Shown here one piece after another: positions 4,552 to 5,102 of a stretch of DNA of 5,102 nt. A model generated the notes under the pieces. It did not search any database. It saw only the letters and a program-made list of their open reading frames with translations, and was not told the origin of the DNA. Each line of letters starts with the position of its first letter. Position 1 is the stretch's first letter. The stretch is from an uncultured Eubacteriales bacterium (GTDB lineage Bacteria > Bacillota > Clostridia > Oscillospirales > CAG-382), in contig USHI01000100.1 in the NCBI GenBank assembly GCA_900554405.1, positions 1-5,102 on the forward strand, written 5' to 3'. Made by a program: the position numbers and the translations under genes.

Positions 4552-5102
4552 ATGAGTAAAATATATACATCCGCTTCGCAGCTTATCGGCAGGACACCTC
4601 TGCTCGAGCTGACCAATATCGAGCTCGAGGAAAAGCTCGGCGCAAGGGTACTTGCCAAGCTTGAATATCTCAATCCCGCGGGGAGCGTTAAGGACCGTAT
4701 CGCAAAAGCGATGATCGACGATGCGGAGCAAAAGGGGCTGCTGCATCCCGGATCCGTTATTATAGAGCCGACATCCGGCAACACCGGTATCGGGCTTGCC
4801 TCTGTCGCCGCCGCGCGCGGGTACCGCATTATTATCGTCATGCCCGAAACGATGAGCGTGGAACGTCGCCAGCTTATGAAGGCATACGGCGCGGAGCTGG
4901 TGCTCACCGAGGGCGCAAAGGGCATGAAGGGCGCCATTGCAAAGGCGGAAGAGCTTGCGCGGGAGATCCCCGGCGGGTTTATCCCCGGCCAGTTCGTGAA
5001 CCCCGCAAACCCCGCCGCCCACAGGGCGACGACCGGTCCCGAGATCTGGGAGGATACCGACGGAAGCGTGGATATCTTCGTGGCGGGTGTCGGCACCGGC
5101 GG
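4552..5102 (+). CDS. cysK: Cysteine synthase A (O-acetylserine sulfhydrylase), 5' part
   Basis: CysK is a cytosolic PLP enzyme that makes cysteine from O-acetylserine and sulfide, the last step of sulfur assimilation. The window holds 183 full codons of a protein usually about 305-310 residues long. It begins MSKIYTSASQLIGRTPLLEL. Lys47 in NPAGSVKDR is the residue that binds PLP. TSGNTG (74-79) is the loop that binds the substrate carboxylate. GQFVNPANPAAHRATTGPEIW matches the family closely. The frame runs off the end in GVGTG (179-183), the start of the PLP phosphate-binding loop. No lesion is seen. It has its own promoter and a leader that may sense cysteine. CysK is preferred over CysM because of the close overall match. 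Whether further sulfur genes follow cannot be seen. Confidence 0.96.
   Translation, partial: MSKIYTSASQLIGRTPLLELTNIELEEKLGARVLAKLEYLNPAGSVKDRIAKAMIDDAEQKGLLHPGSVIIEPTSGNTGIGLASVAAARGYRIIIVMPETMSVERRQLMKAYGAELVLTEGAKGMKGAIAKAEELAREIPGGFIPGQFVNPANPAAHRATTGPEIWEDTDGSVDIFVAGVGTG

Noticed and set aside
4419..5096. 225-codon minus-strand frame antisense to cysK
   Set aside because: It is Ser-rich low-complexity sequence opposite a near-certain cysK and its promoter.

Overview
This window looks like chromosomal DNA from a GC-rich member of the Firmicutes/Clostridia, possibly Oscillospiraceae or a relative. The basis is the strong GGAGG-type ribosome binding sites on every gene, the clostridial flavour of the CysK and FtsH proteins, a Mbeg1-like (formerly DUF2974) hydrolase, and promoters with TTGACA and 17-bp spacers. 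No insertion sequence, integrase, phage gene, CRISPR array, tRNA or rRNA was seen. The lineage is inferred from protein resemblance remembered without a database search.

Layout: bases 1-43 are an ambiguous edge, followed by a strong hairpin terminator (about 39-91). Bases 116-2494 hold a two-gene minus-strand operon read from right to left: ftsH (membrane AAA+ zinc protease) and, 6 nt after it, a six-helix DUF308/HdeD-like membrane protein. Bases 2495-2712 are a divergent intergenic region. It holds two tandem 24-bp repeats next to the ftsH ribosome binding site, a terminator-like hairpin pointing rightwards, and a good promoter for the rightward genes. Bases 2713-4366 hold a rightward pair: a small P-loop kinase-like protein and a Mbeg1-like alpha/beta hydrolase. 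The hydrolase reading frame is broken by a single -1 shift at 3551-3557. Bases 4391-5102 hold a second promoter, a roughly 125-nt leader, and the first 183 codons of cysK (cysteine synthase), cut by the window end.

The genes fall into three apparently unrelated transcription units: membrane protein quality control, an uncharacterised kinase/hydrolase pair, and cysteine biosynthesis. The most interesting part is the cysK leader. It encodes a possible 14-residue peptide, MKYSLAFRCCRSVF, with adjacent cysteine codons. The bases just before those codons can pair with the cysK Shine-Dalgarno sequence, and a competing inverted repeat overlaps that pairing. This fits a cysteine-sensing attenuation switch but is unproven. 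The frameshifted hydrolase and the ftsH-proximal repeats are the other points worth checking.
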